This document shows, piece by piece, positions 63,239 to 64,000 of a stretch of 64,000 nucleotides of DNA. Position 1 is the stretch's first letter. Each line of letters begins with the position of its first letter. The stretch is from NCBI GenBank assembly GCA_963965975.1, contig OZ014421.1, positions 4,825,001-4,889,000 on the forward strand. The letters are read 5' to 3'. This DNA comes from Xestospongia bergquistia. Taxonomy: Eukaryota > Porifera > Demospongiae > Haplosclerida > Petrosiidae. The translations under genes and the position numbers were made by a program. The notes beneath the pieces are model-generated. The model made no database searches and was not told the DNA's origin. It saw only the letters and a list, made by a program, of their open reading frames with translations.

Positions 63239-64000
63239 ATGGAGGAATACAGAGCACCTGTAGAACATCAATGGTATCCTTACTCATGGAATGGAGGGTA
63301 AATTTATCATGATTATAATGAATGTATAATTAATTTATTGTTTGCCTATTATTAGAACCATATTAGCAATAGCTGGTGAAGACTTTTCTGTCATCGCATC
63401 TGATACAAGGCTTAGTGAAGGATTTCAAATATACTCACGTGATTCTCCTAAAACCTATCAGCTGTATGTTGATATGCATACCAATATGTGTGACAGAATC
63501 TAATGATTACTAGATCAGAGAAGATGGTCTTAGGTTGCTGTGGTTTTCATGGTGATGTGTTAACAGTGATAAAAATACTTCAAGCCCAAATGAAAGTGAG
63601 TGAGCAATTATATTATATTAATGTATGAAACATCTTTTCCAACAGATATACGATCACATTCATCAAAAGAAATTAAGGTTAGACAAAATAATTACCAATA
63701 ATTAAATGTCCTTTTATTTCTATAGTTGTGAAGCCCTCGCACAATTGTTAGCAACTATGCTATATTCTCGAAGGTTTTTTCCCTACTATACTTACAATAT
63801 ATTAGCAGGACTGGATGTTAATGGTAACCAAATACACAATACATGTAGTATATTATAACATTTGTAGGTAAAGGGTGTGTCTTTAGTTTTGATCCTGTTG
63901 GGTCCTATGAACGTGAAACCTATCGAGCAGGGGGAACAGCATCGGCCATGCTTCAACCGTTATTGGATAATCAAGTAGCATATTTGAATCAAACTGGTGT
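63239..64000 (+). CDS. PSMB1: 20S proteasome subunit beta type-1 (beta6), 3' truncated by window
   Basis: A non-catalytic beta subunit of the 20S core. Exon 1 (63239-63298) encodes [20 protein letters not shown] and joins in frame to [20 protein letters not shown] (exon 2 from 63356). Further exons give [20 protein letters not shown], then [20 protein letters not shown], and a last visible exon with [20 protein letters not shown]. The order and motifs match PSMB1. The frame is open at the window end, so roughly the last third of the protein is missing. Confidence 0.93.

Overview
This window looks like nuclear DNA of a demosponge, most like Amphimedon queenslandica. That is an inference from four things: AT-rich compact DNA, very short introns (many 45-60 nt), clear animal gene families (VAV, FANCA, HSPA5/BiP), and sponge-typical content (large beta-helix plus multi-TM surface proteins, death-fold/ZU5/MATH signalling proteins, a nuclear TilS). 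There is one 200-bp assembly gap (5713-5912). I see no rRNA, tRNA or CRISPR.

Layout. 1-5548 (-): a transmembrane mucin-like gene with a 171-bp coding tandem repeat and a 1.54-kb internal duplication; it runs off the left edge. 5913-15949 (-): a FANCA homologue of many small exons. One of its introns hosts an opposite-strand gene for a small cysteine-rich secreted or GPI-anchored protein, and another is almost entirely a 70-bp minisatellite. 16097-20020 (-): an intronless 1307-residue beta-helix plus multi-TM surface protein. 21235-24026 (-): a CARD plus coiled-coil adaptor, head-to-head with a VAV-family Rho GEF (24519-35404, +) whose introns are packed with satellites, including one 60-bp satellite present in two introns in opposite orientation. 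35887-38253 (-): HSPA5/BiP with three ERSE-like elements upstream. 39317-41104: a non-autonomous DNA transposon containing a near-perfect palindrome with ~560-bp arms. 41353-42261 (+): a GNAT-type acetyltransferase. 42827-45617 (+): PPAN/SSF1. 46769-48715 (-): RABGGTB. 49077-54355 (+): a gene that appears to join seven degenerate ubiquitin repeats to ZU5, a UPA-like region, a death domain and a MATH/TRAF domain. 54919-57175 (+): TilS. 57703-58323 (-): DNLZ/ZIM17, head-to-head with EDF1/MBF1 (58595-60074, +). 60288-63014 (-): LSM2, with the genuine polyubiquitin gene (61631-62776, +) wholly inside one of its introns. 63239-64000 (+): PSMB1, cut by the right edge.

The most unusual item is the polyubiquitin-like/ZU5/death/MATH fusion. 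Its seven ubiquitin units are head-to-tail, as in a linear chain, but six of the seven lack the Gly-Gly ending needed for processing, so it looks like a largely non-cleavable genomic mimic of linear polyubiquitin attached to death and TRAF-type signalling modules. The intact source-type polyubiquitin gene lies only about 7 kb downstream on the same strand. The ordinary genes cover housekeeping roles (proteasome, U6/decay LSM ring, Rab prenylation, ribosome biogenesis, ER and mitochondrial chaperones). The CARD, VAV and ubiquitin-fusion genes belong to receptor-proximal or innate-immune-style signalling.
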